Translations under genes and position numbers: made by a program | In this document: one piece after another, positions 25,418-34,111 of the stretch | How the letters are laid out: each line of letters starts with the position of its first letter | Numbering within the stretch: position 1 is the first letter of the stretch | DNA from: Ferruginibacter lapsinanis | GTDB taxonomy: Bacteria > Bacteroidota > Bacteroidia > Chitinophagales > Chitinophagaceae | DNA length: 64,000 nt | Direction: 5' to 3' | NCBI RefSeq assembly: GCF_020783315.1 | Contig: NZ_CP086063.1 | Location: forward strand, 682,001-746,000 | Notes under the pieces: model-generated | Seen by the model: only the letters and a program-made list of their open reading frames with translations | What the model was told of the DNA's origin: nothing | Databases searched by the model: none

Positions 25418-25912
25418 CTAATTTAATTTTGCCTCTTCAGCTAATTGTTTAATATATCCTTCCTGCTCTGTTTTATTGCTCAATTCTTTACGCAATACTT
25501 TTTCACTCACTTCTATTACTAATTTACCAACCTGATTTTTAATTTCAGTTAAAGCAGCCATTTTTTGATGGTTGATAGACGCTTGTGCATCAGCAATAAT
25601 TTTTGCAGCCGCTGCTTTTGCTTCATCTTTAGCGTCATGGATCATTTTATCTTTTGTTTCCTTAGCTTCTTTCAACATCAGAGCTCTTTCTTCACGGGCT
25701 TTAGTTAACAACAGTTCGTTGTCATTCTTCAACTGCGCCATTTCAAGTTTTATCTTTTCAGCAGAAGCAATTGATTCAGCGATGTTGTGTTCTCTGTCAT
25801 TCAAACCTTTTACGATCGCCGGCCATGCAAATTTTCCTAAGATAAATAATACAACCACAAAGGCTAAAAGCGTCCAAATCAATAATCCTAAATCGGGTGT
25901 TAATAATTGCAT
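25418..25912 (-). CDS. atpF: ATP synthase F0 subunit b
   Basis: 164 residues: one membrane helix at about 8-30 (LGLLIWTLLAFVVVLFILGK), then a long charged coiled coil (ESIASAEKIKLEMAQLKNDN onward), as in b subunits. It forms the peripheral stalk as a dimer. The gene lies between two repeat elements: the octamer one at its 3' side and a heptamer tract on the atpE side. Confidence 0.95.
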   Translation of the reverse strand: MQLLTPDLGLLIWTLLAFVVVLFILGKFAWPAIVKGLNDREHNIAESIASAEKIKLEMAQLKNDNELLLTKAREERALMLKEAKETKDKMIHDAKDEAKAAAAKIIADAQASINHQKMAALTEIKNQVGKLVIEVSEKVLRKELSNKTEQEGYIKQLAEEAKLN

Positions 25913-25919
25913 ATAAAAA

Positions 25920-25947
25920 AATTAAAAACTAAAAATTAAAAACTAAA
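25920..25947. repeat. Four-unit heptamer tract between atpE and atpF
   Basis: AATTAAA, AACTAAA, AATTAAA, AACTAAA in exact 7-bp register. It is T-rich on the transcribed strand and lies directly after a strong hairpin. Confidence 0.8.
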
Positions 25948-25948
25948 A

Positions 25949-25983
25949 TACTGCATCCGCCGTCCTGTACTTTGGATGCAGTA
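25949..25983 (-). terminator. Hairpin with T-rich tail after atpE (possible attenuator)
   Basis: A perfect 10-bp stem (TACTGCATCC/GGATGCAGTA) with a 15-nt loop, 17 nt beyond the atpE stop, followed on the minus strand by TTTTAGTTTTTAATTTTTAG. It is inside the operon, so partial termination or 3'-end protection is more likely than full stop. Confidence 0.65.
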
Positions 25984-26000
25984 AAGACTTGTGGTTGGTC

Positions 26001-26258
<258 letters not shown>

Positions 26259-26283
26259 TTATGTTGGTTAAAAAATAAACTAC

Positions 26284-27408
26284 TTAAATAACTACCGCAT
26301 CGTCATGATGTTCGCCACCATGATGCTCCCCTTCAAATGCCTGACCGATAAACACAGCTGTAAGCATTGTAAAGATGAACGCTTGTAAAAACGCTACTAA
26401 TACTTCAATGAAATAAATAAAAATTGTAAATGCCAATGACACAGGAGATATTCCCCAACCTGCACCCATGGTAATTTTTTCGGCAAAGATGAATATCATC
26501 GAGATCAAACAAATGATAATAATGTGACCTGCTACCATGTTGGCAAACAACCTTATGATCAACGCAAATGGCTTGATGAATACACTCAAAAATTCCACCG
26601 GAACCAAAATGAATTTAACTCCTAATGGCACTCCGGGAGGATTAAAAATATGCCCCCAATAATGACCATTAGAACTTGCTAATATTACTACGAAAGAGAT
26701 AACACCTAATATGGCAGTGAAAGCAATATTTCCTGTAACATTCGCTGTTCCGGGTATTAAGCCGAATATATTATTGATAAGAATAAAGAAAAATACTGTT
26801 AGGAGATAAGGTAGATACTTGTTTACTTTATGCCCAAGATTTGGTTTAGCGATCTCGTCTCTTACGAAAGCTACTAATACTTCCACCAGATTTTGTTTTC
26901 CTTTTGGCGCAGATGTTACCCCTTGTCCTTTTGAGTAAGTTTTTGCAACACTAAGCATTAACCAGCAAAGGATAGCCAATGCTAAGATCATTTGAACTAC
27001 GTTACGAGTCAAAGAGAAATCGTACACTTTTACCGAGGCATCTACAGCAGTAATTTTACCCTCTTCACTGATCTTGTATCCCTTCACTTCATGCTCACCA
27101 TGATGGCCAAACGCTGAAGACATAAAAACAGAAAATCCTTTTTGAGGAGAATACAAAATAACTGGTAGGGGAATAGATAATGCATGATGCTCTCCATCCT
27201 TGCCTTTGTAAGACAAAAAGTGGAATTCATGAGCATCCATTATGTGGCCAAAAATTACTTCTTTGGCATTAAATCCTTCTTTTTTCTCTGTATGATGACC
27301 TTCAGCAGTTTCAGGTGCTTCATGTTGTGCTTTTACATTAAATGAAAAAAGCATAAAAAATACACTTAAAACCGCTACCAGTAATGATTTGATGCTCCTT
27401 GCTGCCAT
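26284..27408 (-). CDS. atpB: ATP synthase F0 subunit a (long Bacteroidota form)
   Basis: 374 residues. A signal-like N-terminus (LLVAVLSVFFMLFSFNVKA) is followed by a periplasmic His-rich region (to about residue 130), an extension typical of Bacteroidota. The core a-subunit helices follow, with the essential Arg in LIIRLFANMVAGHI. The C-terminus is also His-rich (EGEHHGGEHHDD). Subunit a forms the proton half-channels against the c ring. It is the first gene of the operon. Confidence 0.95.
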   Translation of the reverse strand: MAARSIKSLLVAVLSVFFMLFSFNVKAQHEAPETAEGHHTEKKEGFNAKEVIFGHIMDAHEFHFLSYKGKDGEHHALSIPLPVILYSPQKGFSVFMSSAFGHHGEHEVKGYKISEEGKITAVDASVKVYDFSLTRNVVQMILALAILCWLMLSVAKTYSKGQGVTSAPKGKQNLVEVLVAFVRDEIAKPNLGHKVNKYLPYLLTVFFFILINNIFGLIPGTANVTGNIAFTAILGVISFVVILASSNGHYWGHIFNPPGVPLGVKFILVPVEFLSVFIKPFALIIRLFANMVAGHIIIICLISMIFIFAEKITMGAGWGISPVSLAFTIFIYFIEVLVAFLQAFIFTMLTAVFIGQAFEGEHHGGEHHDDAVVI

Positions 27409-27428
27409 ACTTTCCCTGAAATTTGCCG

Positions 27429-27436
27429 CAAAGATA
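27429..27436 (-). promoter_or_regulatory. -7 box of the atp operon (TATCTTTG)
   Basis: Perfect TAnnTTTG match on the minus strand, 21 nt upstream of the atpB start. Confidence 0.5.
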
Positions 27437-27504
27437 TGTAAATAATGAATATTGGGTGGATGAAAATGAAGAATTTAGAGAGAAAATCGGATAAATTTTT
27501 AATA

Positions 27505-29298
27505 TTAGGCTACATGCTCTTGTTTTTCAAATTGCATTTTATGTAACTGGTAATAATTACCCTGCAAAGCCATGAGTTCTTCATGCGTACCTTCCTCTTT
27601 TATTTCGCCTTTATCGAGCACTATTATTTTATTGGCTTTACGTATGGTACTAAGTCTGTGTGCTATTACTATAGAGGTCCGTCCGGCTATTAATTTATCA
27701 ATGGCATGCTGTATAAGTTGCTCACTTTCAGTATCTACAGAAGATGTAGCCTCATCCAGGATCAATATAGAGGGGTTATATAATAACGCTCTAACAAAAG
27801 ACAATAATTGTCGCTGCCCTAGTGAAAGTGTTGCTCCTCTTTCCATTACATTATAATCGTATCCTCCGGGCAATTGCATGATAAAATCATGTATTCCGAT
27901 CATTTTCGCTGCTTCCGTTACCTGCTCTCTTTTTATATCGGGGTTTCTGAGGGTCAGGTTATCGTATACTGAGCCGCTGAATAGAAACACATCCTGCAAC
28001 ACCACTGCTATTTTGCTCCGTAGATAAAACAAATCGAAAGACTCGATATCTATATCATCAACTTTTATCTGTCCTTTTTGAATATGGTACAAGCGATTTA
28101 ATAAGCTGATGATAGATGTTTTGCCACTTCCGGTATTACCAACTATCGCTAATGTTTTACCGGCATCTATACTAAATGAAAGGTTTTTCAGCACATAATT
28201 CTCGTCATTGTAGGCAAACCAAACATGTTCAAAGGCTATTTTACCCTCAATCGGAACATGGGGAGTTATTGCTTCGCTAAATGTTTGAGGGATCGTATCC
28301 TCATTATCCAACACTTTAAATACTCTTTCTCCTGCGATCATCCCCATTTGCAACACATTAAATTTATCTGCTAAAACCCTTAACGGACGAAACAGTAAGT
28401 TCAAACACAAAATAAATGCGGTAATGGTGCCGGCCGCATTGGCGCTTTGTTGCCCTCCGGCCCGCCATACCAACAGTCCTAAAGATATTGCCAACACCAG
28501 CTCCACTACCGGAAAGAAAACTGAATACGCCATGATTGACCTCACATTAGCATTTCTGTGTTCTTTGTTGATCTCATTGAATTTATTGAACTCCCTTTTT
28601 TCTGCTGCAAAAGCCTGTACAATCCCCATGCCTGTTATATGCTCCTGTACAAATGCATTCAAATTTGCCACTGCATTACGTACACGTATAAATGATTTGT
28701 TCACGCTTTCTTTGAAGATATAAGTAGCGAAAATCAATAACGGGAAAGGTGCCAAGCATATCAGTGTTAATTTCCAATCTACAAAAAACATATATGTGAG
28801 TACAGATATGATCGACAGCAGATCGGCTATGATTGGAATAAGACCATCGCTGAATATATCATTAATAGATTCTATATCATTCACTGTTCTGGTGGTAAGG
28901 GTGCCAATGGGAGTTTTATCGAACTGGGATAAATTAAGACTCAATATTTTTTTGTAGGTAGCTATCCGCATATCCTTTACTACATTTTGCCCCAATGAAG
29001 CCGTGTAAAAAGTAAAAATAAAACGGCAGATACTTTCAATTACAAGTAGTACAAATTGTATAATGGTAATGCCAATGATAACCTGCATAGCCCCTTCTAA
29101 GAAACCAACTTTGGCCCCGGGATGTAATCCTTTATTAATGGTAAGTTGTATCAGCCACGGCCTGATTGGAGAAAGTACAGCTAATAAGATCGACAGGAAT
29201 ACAGACAGATAAAACTTTTGTTTGTAGGGTGCTGCAAACCTGAATACTCTTCGAAGTAATGAAAAATTAAAAACTTTTTTCCTTTTTAGTGCACCCAT
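27505..29298 (-). CDS. ABC exporter, fused permease/ATPase (MsbA-like)
   Basis: 597 residues: six membrane helices in an ABC_membrane domain (about 30-320), then the ATPase with Walker A GNTGSGKTS (about residue 380), Q-loop VLQDVFLF, signature LSLGQRQ, Walker B ILILDEATSSVD and the H-loop His in IVIAHRLS. It works as a homodimer or half-transporter. MsbA-like lipid or multidrug export is the likely role; the substrate is not readable. A promoter box lies almost on the start codon. Confidence 0.92.
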   Translation of the reverse strand: MGALKRKKVFNFSLLRRVFRFAAPYKQKFYLSVFLSILLAVLSPIRPWLIQLTINKGLHPGAKVGFLEGAMQVIIGITIIQFVLLVIESICRFIFTFYTASLGQNVVKDMRIATYKKILSLNLSQFDKTPIGTLTTRTVNDIESINDIFSDGLIPIIADLLSIISVLTYMFFVDWKLTLICLAPFPLLIFATYIFKESVNKSFIRVRNAVANLNAFVQEHITGMGIVQAFAAEKREFNKFNEINKEHRNANVRSIMAYSVFFPVVELVLAISLGLLVWRAGGQQSANAAGTITAFILCLNLLFRPLRVLADKFNVLQMGMIAGERVFKVLDNEDTIPQTFSEAITPHVPIEGKIAFEHVWFAYNDENYVLKNLSFSIDAGKTLAIVGNTGSGKTSIISLLNRLYHIQKGQIKVDDIDIESFDLFYLRSKIAVVLQDVFLFSGSVYDNLTLRNPDIKREQVTEAAKMIGIHDFIMQLPGGYDYNVMERGATLSLGQRQLLSFVRALLYNPSILILDEATSSVDTESEQLIQHAIDKLIAGRTSIVIAHRLSTIRKANKIIVLDKGEIKEEGTHEELMALQGNYYQLHKMQFEKQEHVA

Positions 29299-29302
29299 AA
29301 TG

Positions 29303-29310
29303 CAAAGGTA
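29303..29310 (-). promoter_or_regulatory. -7 box of the ABC exporter gene (TACCTTTG), leaderless arrangement
   Basis: TAnnTTTG match on the minus strand ending 4 nt before the ATG at 29298. Confidence 0.5.
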
Positions 29311-29339
29311 ATTGCTTTGGTGTTTTATTCTTCTTCAAA

Positions 29340-31553
29340 CTATTGGCTCTCTATTTTTTTATTATAAGCAATGATGAATATAGCTCCTAAATTTTTATAT
29401 GGAGGAATGTAATCTTCCCAACTTTCTCTGACCGCAGCACTCGGATCGGTAGAAAACGTTTTTGTAAGAGAAGCCCACATATCTTTCCATTGCAATGTTT
29501 TGCCGGAAAGAAATGTCTGGTTCAGATAATTCAAAATTGGTCGATTTATATCTCCTTTGCCGATCTCTTTAGTAGAAATGATATGTGCATCAGGACAAAG
29601 TGATAATATCCGATTCAGATTTTTGTATCCCCCACATGACCCGAGCACAATAATTTTCGCATCTCCGGGCATACGCTTGATCGTACCGGGTAGCCAATAA
29701 CTATGTCCACGATGTATTACCACAGATGGCGCCAGGTCATTTTTACTAAGATAATTATTTAAATGTACCTGAGCCGAATCATCCAAATTCTTATCGCTGT
29801 CTAATGGCCTATTGGCATATATCCACACTTTTTTTCCTTTAAGTGATTTTATTGTTACCCACTCTTCATTTTTCTCTATCCGCCATTCTTTAGGAGAAAA
29901 AGAATTGATAAAACCATTGAAATTAGTTTTACCATCATCATCTCCATAAAAGAAAACCTGTTGAATGATTCTTCCACTATCATCTGTTAGGTTTTTAGGG
30001 TCAACGGAATAGATTGGCGGTATACCAATTTCTGTTGTCAGATCGATATTATTGGCCGGATTGAGAGATAAAAAAATCGTTTTTAAAAGACCGTAAATAA
30101 CTATCCCTTTTTCATTGTTTTCGTCTATGCTAGCCAGTTCGTTCAATGTCACATTATCCAATATTGTTCTTAATAAATCTTTATCCCTGATACTACTATA
30201 GCTATCCGCAACATCTACCGCATCTTCCAAATTATCCGCATTATCCAACTTAGCAACGAAAGCCTTCATTAATGTAACGGAACTTTTAGGAGGCATTAGT
30301 TTTAAGAAAGTATCTAACTGATTAAAGTTAGCCGCCATCTTTATAAACTTTTTAAAGTAATCCATATTGACCGACATTAACAGGTCATCGGTTTTAGGTT
30401 TTGGCCCTAATTTCTCAATTAATCTTGTAAAACTATGTTTGTAGCTTGAAGTGTAGATATCATTCTCTCCCATTACCATCACATAATAAATTTCCTGAGG
30501 ACTTAATGGCGCAATTGCCCTCATTCTGATGTTCAGATTATTTTGTTCATGCAATTCATTGATTGGAGTAATAAAATGCTGAATGGCTTTTCGCTGCAAA
30601 ACATCTCTCAGCCCATTTGTACCAAACATCGCAATGGGCGTGTCTTTTTTTACCAATCTTGCATAATAATCAATTTCTGTCTTTACCAATAACTGAAAAT
30701 AGCCAACACTATCGTAACCAATATTACCGTCACCAACAACCTTTTTGATATTTTCTATTGTTTGCTTACCGCTTAAAATATCATCCAAAAAAGGAAAATA
30801 AAATAAAGCATTAGGTGTCTGGCTCAATTTAGATATTGCAACAACCAATGGATCTGAACTTCTATGAATCAATTTTCCAACAGGCGTATTAATCGCCTGG
30901 GCAAAAGAGTACATTTGTACCGGATCTTTTTGACAAGCCAATATTACCAGGCTATCGGCGAAAGATTCATTTACGTAAGGCTTTATGTTTGTAAGAATTT
31001 TATCAGGATTAGCCTGGGCATATTTTATGAATAATATCTTCTTGCTTTCGGCATAACCTATATTTTTACTGAATATCGTAACTAATATATTCCCGATCTC
31101 TAACGGAGATTCTTCAATATAAGGAGCAATGCTCTGGCTATCAATATTAGCGTGCAAAGACCTTTCAAAAACACTGAGTAATTCGGGTGCAAGTGCCGGA
31201 TTTAATTGTCTGCTTTTCCATCCTGTTCTGAAGGCTCTTAATACTTCTTCGATATAATTGAGGTTGCGGATCTTTTCATTATTGCCTACAATTTTAGGAG
31301 AGTTTTCTACAAAACATTGTAAGGCATCAATTTTTCTCGTAATTACATCGGTTACCTGTAAATTAATTTCTTCGTTCTTAGACACATGAACTATTCCATC
31401 TGATTTCCCATCCGATTTATCGCATTTTTTTTGCTCATCATTTATTCTGTCGTGAAAACGAATGCGCTGAAACGGAATAGTGCAGGTATCTCCCCATGCA
31501 AATGAATCAGTACTGATAAGAATTACTATAAGATAGAGTACAAGTTTCTTCAT
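29340..31553 (-). CDS. Large secreted protein with a possible caspase-like C-terminal domain
   Basis: 737 residues with a signal peptide (KLVLYLIVILISTDSFA, cleavage near 20). The middle is helical and not recognised. In the C-terminal part, VVFFYGDD-type strands (QVFFYGDDDGKTNFNGF) are followed by VVIHRGHSYW (His614/His617) and AKIIVLGSCGG (Cys640), the His-Gly and strand-Cys pattern of clan CD peptidases (caspase, gingipain, CHAT). Spacing of about 23-26 residues is short for the clan, so this is a hypothesis. It stands alone upstream of the phosphate island and on the opposite strand. Confidence 0.6.
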   Translation of the reverse strand: MKKLVLYLIVILISTDSFAWGDTCTIPFQRIRFHDRINDEQKKCDKSDGKSDGIVHVSKNEEINLQVTDVITRKIDALQCFVENSPKIVGNNEKIRNLNYIEEVLRAFRTGWKSRQLNPALAPELLSVFERSLHANIDSQSIAPYIEESPLEIGNILVTIFSKNIGYAESKKILFIKYAQANPDKILTNIKPYVNESFADSLVILACQKDPVQMYSFAQAINTPVGKLIHRSSDPLVVAISKLSQTPNALFYFPFLDDILSGKQTIENIKKVVGDGNIGYDSVGYFQLLVKTEIDYYARLVKKDTPIAMFGTNGLRDVLQRKAIQHFITPINELHEQNNLNIRMRAIAPLSPQEIYYVMVMGENDIYTSSYKHSFTRLIEKLGPKPKTDDLLMSVNMDYFKKFIKMAANFNQLDTFLKLMPPKSSVTLMKAFVAKLDNADNLEDAVDVADSYSSIRDKDLLRTILDNVTLNELASIDENNEKGIVIYGLLKTIFLSLNPANNIDLTTEIGIPPIYSVDPKNLTDDSGRIIQQVFFYGDDDGKTNFNGFINSFSPKEWRIEKNEEWVTIKSLKGKKVWIYANRPLDSDKNLDDSAQVHLNNYLSKNDLAPSVVIHRGHSYWLPGTIKRMPGDAKIIVLGSCGGYKNLNRILSLCPDAHIISTKEIGKGDINRPILNYLNQTFLSGKTLQWKDMWASLTKTFSTDPSAAVRESWEDYIPPYKNLGAIFIIAYNKKIESQ

Positions 31554-31694
31554 AATTAAATTTCAATGCAAAGATGCCAAAAATTATACCAATGGTTGCA
31601 TGCATCTCATTTTGTGCTAATTTAGTTATTTGTAGCAGTTAAATGGGTTAACAATTTGATAATATACAAAAAGCCTTTAATTAAGGGTATAGAC

Positions 31695-31702
31695 TACTTT
31701 TG
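31695..31702 (+). promoter_or_regulatory. -7 box of the PhoB-like gene (TACTTTTG)
   Basis: TAnnTTTG match 15 nt before the ATG at 31718. GTTAT at 31625 and GTTAA at 31647 lie 22 bp apart upstream; a third GTTAA at 31638 is out of register. Confidence 0.5.
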
Positions 31703-31717
31703 TAATGATAAAAGCGT

Positions 31718-32392
31718 ATGAGTATTGTTAAAAAAATTTTAATTGCTGATGATGAACCGGATATTTTGGAGATCATTCAATTTAATCTGCAAATTGAAGG
31801 ATACGAAGTAGTTACAGCAAAAAATGGTGATGAGGCTATTGAACAGGCAAAAAAACATTTGCCGGACCTTATCATATTAGATATCATGATGCCTGGCAAA
31901 AATGGCATAGATGTGTGTAATATTCTCCGCTTACAACCCGATTTTAAAGATACACTTATTATATTTTTATCCGCCTTAAGCGACGAGGCCACTGAAGTAA
32001 AAGGCTTGGAAACAGGCGCTGATGATTATCTTACCAAACCTATCAGCCCTAAAGTACTCTTGAGTAAAGTAAATGCTTTGTTCAGAAGATTAAATAAAGA
32101 AGATAGCAGTTTGTTACAGATCGGTGATCTTAAAATTGACAGAGAAAAGTATATTATCAATTATTTAGGAAAAGAAATTATTCTGGCAAGAAAGGAATTC
32201 GAATTGCTGGCTTTGCTGGCTTCCAAACCGGGCAAAGTTTTTTTACGCAACGAAATATTAAGTCAGGTGTGGGGAACAGAAGTGATTGTAGGCGACAGGA
32301 CCATCGATGTGCATATCAGAAAGATCAGACAAAAATTAAATCTCGATTGCATCACTACAGTAAAAGGTGTAGGGTATAAGTTTGAACTATAA
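31718..32392 (+). CDS. PhoB-like response regulator
   Basis: 224 residues. Receiver domain with acidic pair ADDEPD, phospho-acceptor Asp in LIILDIMMPGKNG (near residue 53), and Lys in LTKPIS. The OmpR/PhoB winged helix at about 130-224 ends VKGVGYKFEL. It pairs with the kinase 118 bp downstream. A phosphate role is inferred from the transport genes that follow and from the 11-bp phased repeats in their promoters; PhoB-family regulators bind direct repeats with just this spacing. Confidence 0.9.
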   Translation: MSIVKKILIADDEPDILEIIQFNLQIEGYEVVTAKNGDEAIEQAKKHLPDLIILDIMMPGKNGIDVCNILRLQPDFKDTLIIFLSALSDEATEVKGLETGADDYLTKPISPKVLLSKVNALFRRLNKEDSSLLQIGDLKIDREKYIINYLGKEIILARKEFELLALLASKPGKVFLRNEILSQVWGTEVIVGDRTIDVHIRKIRQKLNLDCITTVKGVGYKFEL

Positions 32393-32401
32393 CCTCTCAA
32401 G

Positions 32402-32505
32402 TTTTTAGTTCTTATTTTTTAGTTTCGAAATCTTAAATAGTTACAAATAGTTATTTACTTTAGCAGCGCATTGCTCACTGACCAGGAACTAAAAACTAAG
32501 AACTA
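32402..32505. repeat. Heptamer inverted-repeat element between the PhoB-like and PhoR-like genes
   Basis: Left arm 32402-32429: TTTTTAG, TTCTTAT, TTTTTAG, TTTCGAA. Right arm 32485-32505: GGAACTA, AAAACTA, AGAACTA. The arms are complementary (TAGTT/AACTA) around about 55 nt of unique sequence. Confidence 0.85.
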
Positions 32506-32509
32506 ACCA

Positions 32510-33559
32510 ATGTTTTCAGCAAAAAATTTTTCTCCTCAACAGTTATCTGCTTTAACAGCATTGATACTTGCTGTGCCGATCGCACTGGGCATTTATTTCT
32601 TTTATCCTGTATGGTGGGTTACATTATTATCTTTCATTGTCATTTTTCTGGGAAGCTTTGGACTCATATTATTTATGGTACAAAAATTTGTGTATCGTAA
32701 AATAAAACTCATTTATAAACTCATTTACCAAACAAAGGCAAGCAAACGAGAAGAATTTTATTACAAAAATATTTTACCGCAAAAAAGTATTGATGATGTG
32801 AGAGAAGATGTAGAGGAATGGGCCATTCAAAGAAAAGAAGAGATAGAATTATTGAAAAGAAACGAAGCCTATCGAAAAGAGTTTTTGCAAAACCTCAGTC
32901 ACGAGCTTAAAACACCCATTTTTGCTATACAGGGCTATGTAGATACTTTACTGAATGGTGCTTTAGAAAACCCAGAGGTAAACAGAAAATTTTTAAGCAG
33001 CACATCTCGTAATATAGATCGGCTTGTAAATCTGGCCGATGATCTGGATGAAATTTCTAAGTTGGAAATGGGGCAACTGACATTGAATCAAACCAATTTT
33101 ATTATTCAAGATCTTATAAAAGAAGTTTTTGAATCGCTTGCTATTAAAGCAGACGAGAAGCAATTAAAATTAGGCATTAAAAAAGGCTGCGAATTCCCTT
33201 TGACCGTTTATGCTGATAAGGAAAAAATACGCCAGGTGTTGATCAATCTTATTGACAATGCCATAAAGTATGGCAAACAAAATGGAGAGATCGAGGCCAG
33301 CGCATACAAAATTGATGGTAAACAAATTTTGGTCGAGATAAGTGATGATGGCTTAGGTATTGGCGAAGAACATTTAGACAGAATATTTGAACGCTTCTAC
33401 CGAACAGACTTAGCAAGAAGCCGGAAAATTGGCGGCAGCGGATTAGGGCTGGCTATCTGCAAACATATTATAGAGGCTCATAACCAAACTATACATGTAA
33501 GAAGCTCACTCGATATTGGCACTACATTTGGCTTTACACTAGAGAGCAAAAAAGATTAA
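32510..33559 (+). CDS. PhoR-like sensor histidine kinase
   Basis: 349 residues. Two membrane helices (about 12-32 and 36-57) with almost no periplasmic loop, so it does not sense an external ligand directly. HisKA with the phosphorylated His131 in LSHELKTP, then HATPase: NLIDNAIKYG, DDGLGIG, IFERFYR, GGSGLGLA. This short form without a PAS domain is common for PhoR in Bacteroidota. The gene lies 118 bp after the response regulator, with the heptamer element between. Confidence 0.9.
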   Translation: MFSAKNFSPQQLSALTALILAVPIALGIYFFYPVWWVTLLSFIVIFLGSFGLILFMVQKFVYRKIKLIYKLIYQTKASKREEFYYKNILPQKSIDDVREDVEEWAIQRKEEIELLKRNEAYRKEFLQNLSHELKTPIFAIQGYVDTLLNGALENPEVNRKFLSSTSRNIDRLVNLADDLDEISKLEMGQLTLNQTNFIIQDLIKEVFESLAIKADEKQLKLGIKKGCEFPLTVYADKEKIRQVLINLIDNAIKYGKQNGEIEASAYKIDGKQILVEISDDGLGIGEEHLDRIFERFYRTDLARSRKIGGSGLGLAICKHIIEAHNQTIHVRSSLDIGTTFGFTLESKKD

Positions 33560-33564
33560 TTATT

Positions 33565-33969
33565 TTACTTTCGAATATTTTCCAACAACTGTCTGGCTTC
33601 CGGGCTTAATGTTGTAGCCGCAAGCTTCCCCTCCTGCATAAAAGAGAACTGCATACAATTTGCTTCATTCATTCTAAAATCAACATCCTGTATCACCACA
33701 TTGTTTTTAAAAAAATGCAATGATCCGTCGTAGCCACATTTACCGACAATAGATTGTTTTTTAGCCGAGATCATATCTACTAGTTGCGCAATTATTTTTT
33801 TATCGCTGATTATTTTTACTGCTGTCACGGTATCCATTTTCCCATCCCCGGTAAAATAATTGATCGCCACACTATCAGATGCGATGATCTGTTCTTTCAG
33901 TTTTGAATTCGTTCTTTTGCAAGCAACTAAACAGCAAATAATTAACAGCAATAAAAAACAATTTTTCAT
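33565..33969 (-). CDS. Small lipoprotein of unknown function
   Basis: 134 residues, not recognised. Signal peptide KNCFLLLLIICCLVAC with lipobox LVAC (Cys17). The mature part has two conserved-looking features, a Cys in GKCGYDGSLHF and MNEANCMQFSFM, a pair that could form a disulfide. It converges on the kinase gene with 5 bp between. Nothing links it to phosphate except position. Confidence 0.65.
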   Translation of the reverse strand: MKNCFLLLLIICCLVACKRTNSKLKEQIIASDSVAINYFTGDGKMDTVTAVKIISDKKIIAQLVDMISAKKQSIVGKCGYDGSLHFFKNNVVIQDVDFRMNEANCMQFSFMQEGKLAATTLSPEARQLLENIRK

Positions 33970-34015
33970 CTTTATCTATTTATTAAATGAAGATACAAAA
34001 TGAGTTGATCTAACC

Positions 34016-34050
34016 ATAAAAAGAAACCACCCTGTAAGAATACAGGGTGG
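34016..34050 (-). terminator. Rho-independent terminator after the beta-helix lipoprotein gene
   Basis: 10-bp stem CCACCCTGTA/TACAGGGTGG with a 4-nt loop, followed on the minus strand by TTTCTTTTTAT. It closes the TonB receptor-lipoprotein operon. Confidence 0.9.
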
Positions 34051-34111
34051 TACAAGTTGAGAAAAATTTGTTATTGCTTAAGGACTTGTTTTTACGATTG
34101 CTTGCTATTGA

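Noticed and set aside
31625..31652. Third Pho-box array upstream of the PhoB-like gene
   Set aside because: GTTAT and GTTAA are 22 bp apart but the third copy is off by 2 bp, so it is too weak to call; noted with the promoter.
33914..33957. Heptamer repeat in the signal peptide of the 33565-33969 lipoprotein
   Set aside because: A 14-bp pattern is visible but only over two or three units; ordinary hydrophobic codon bias could explain it.
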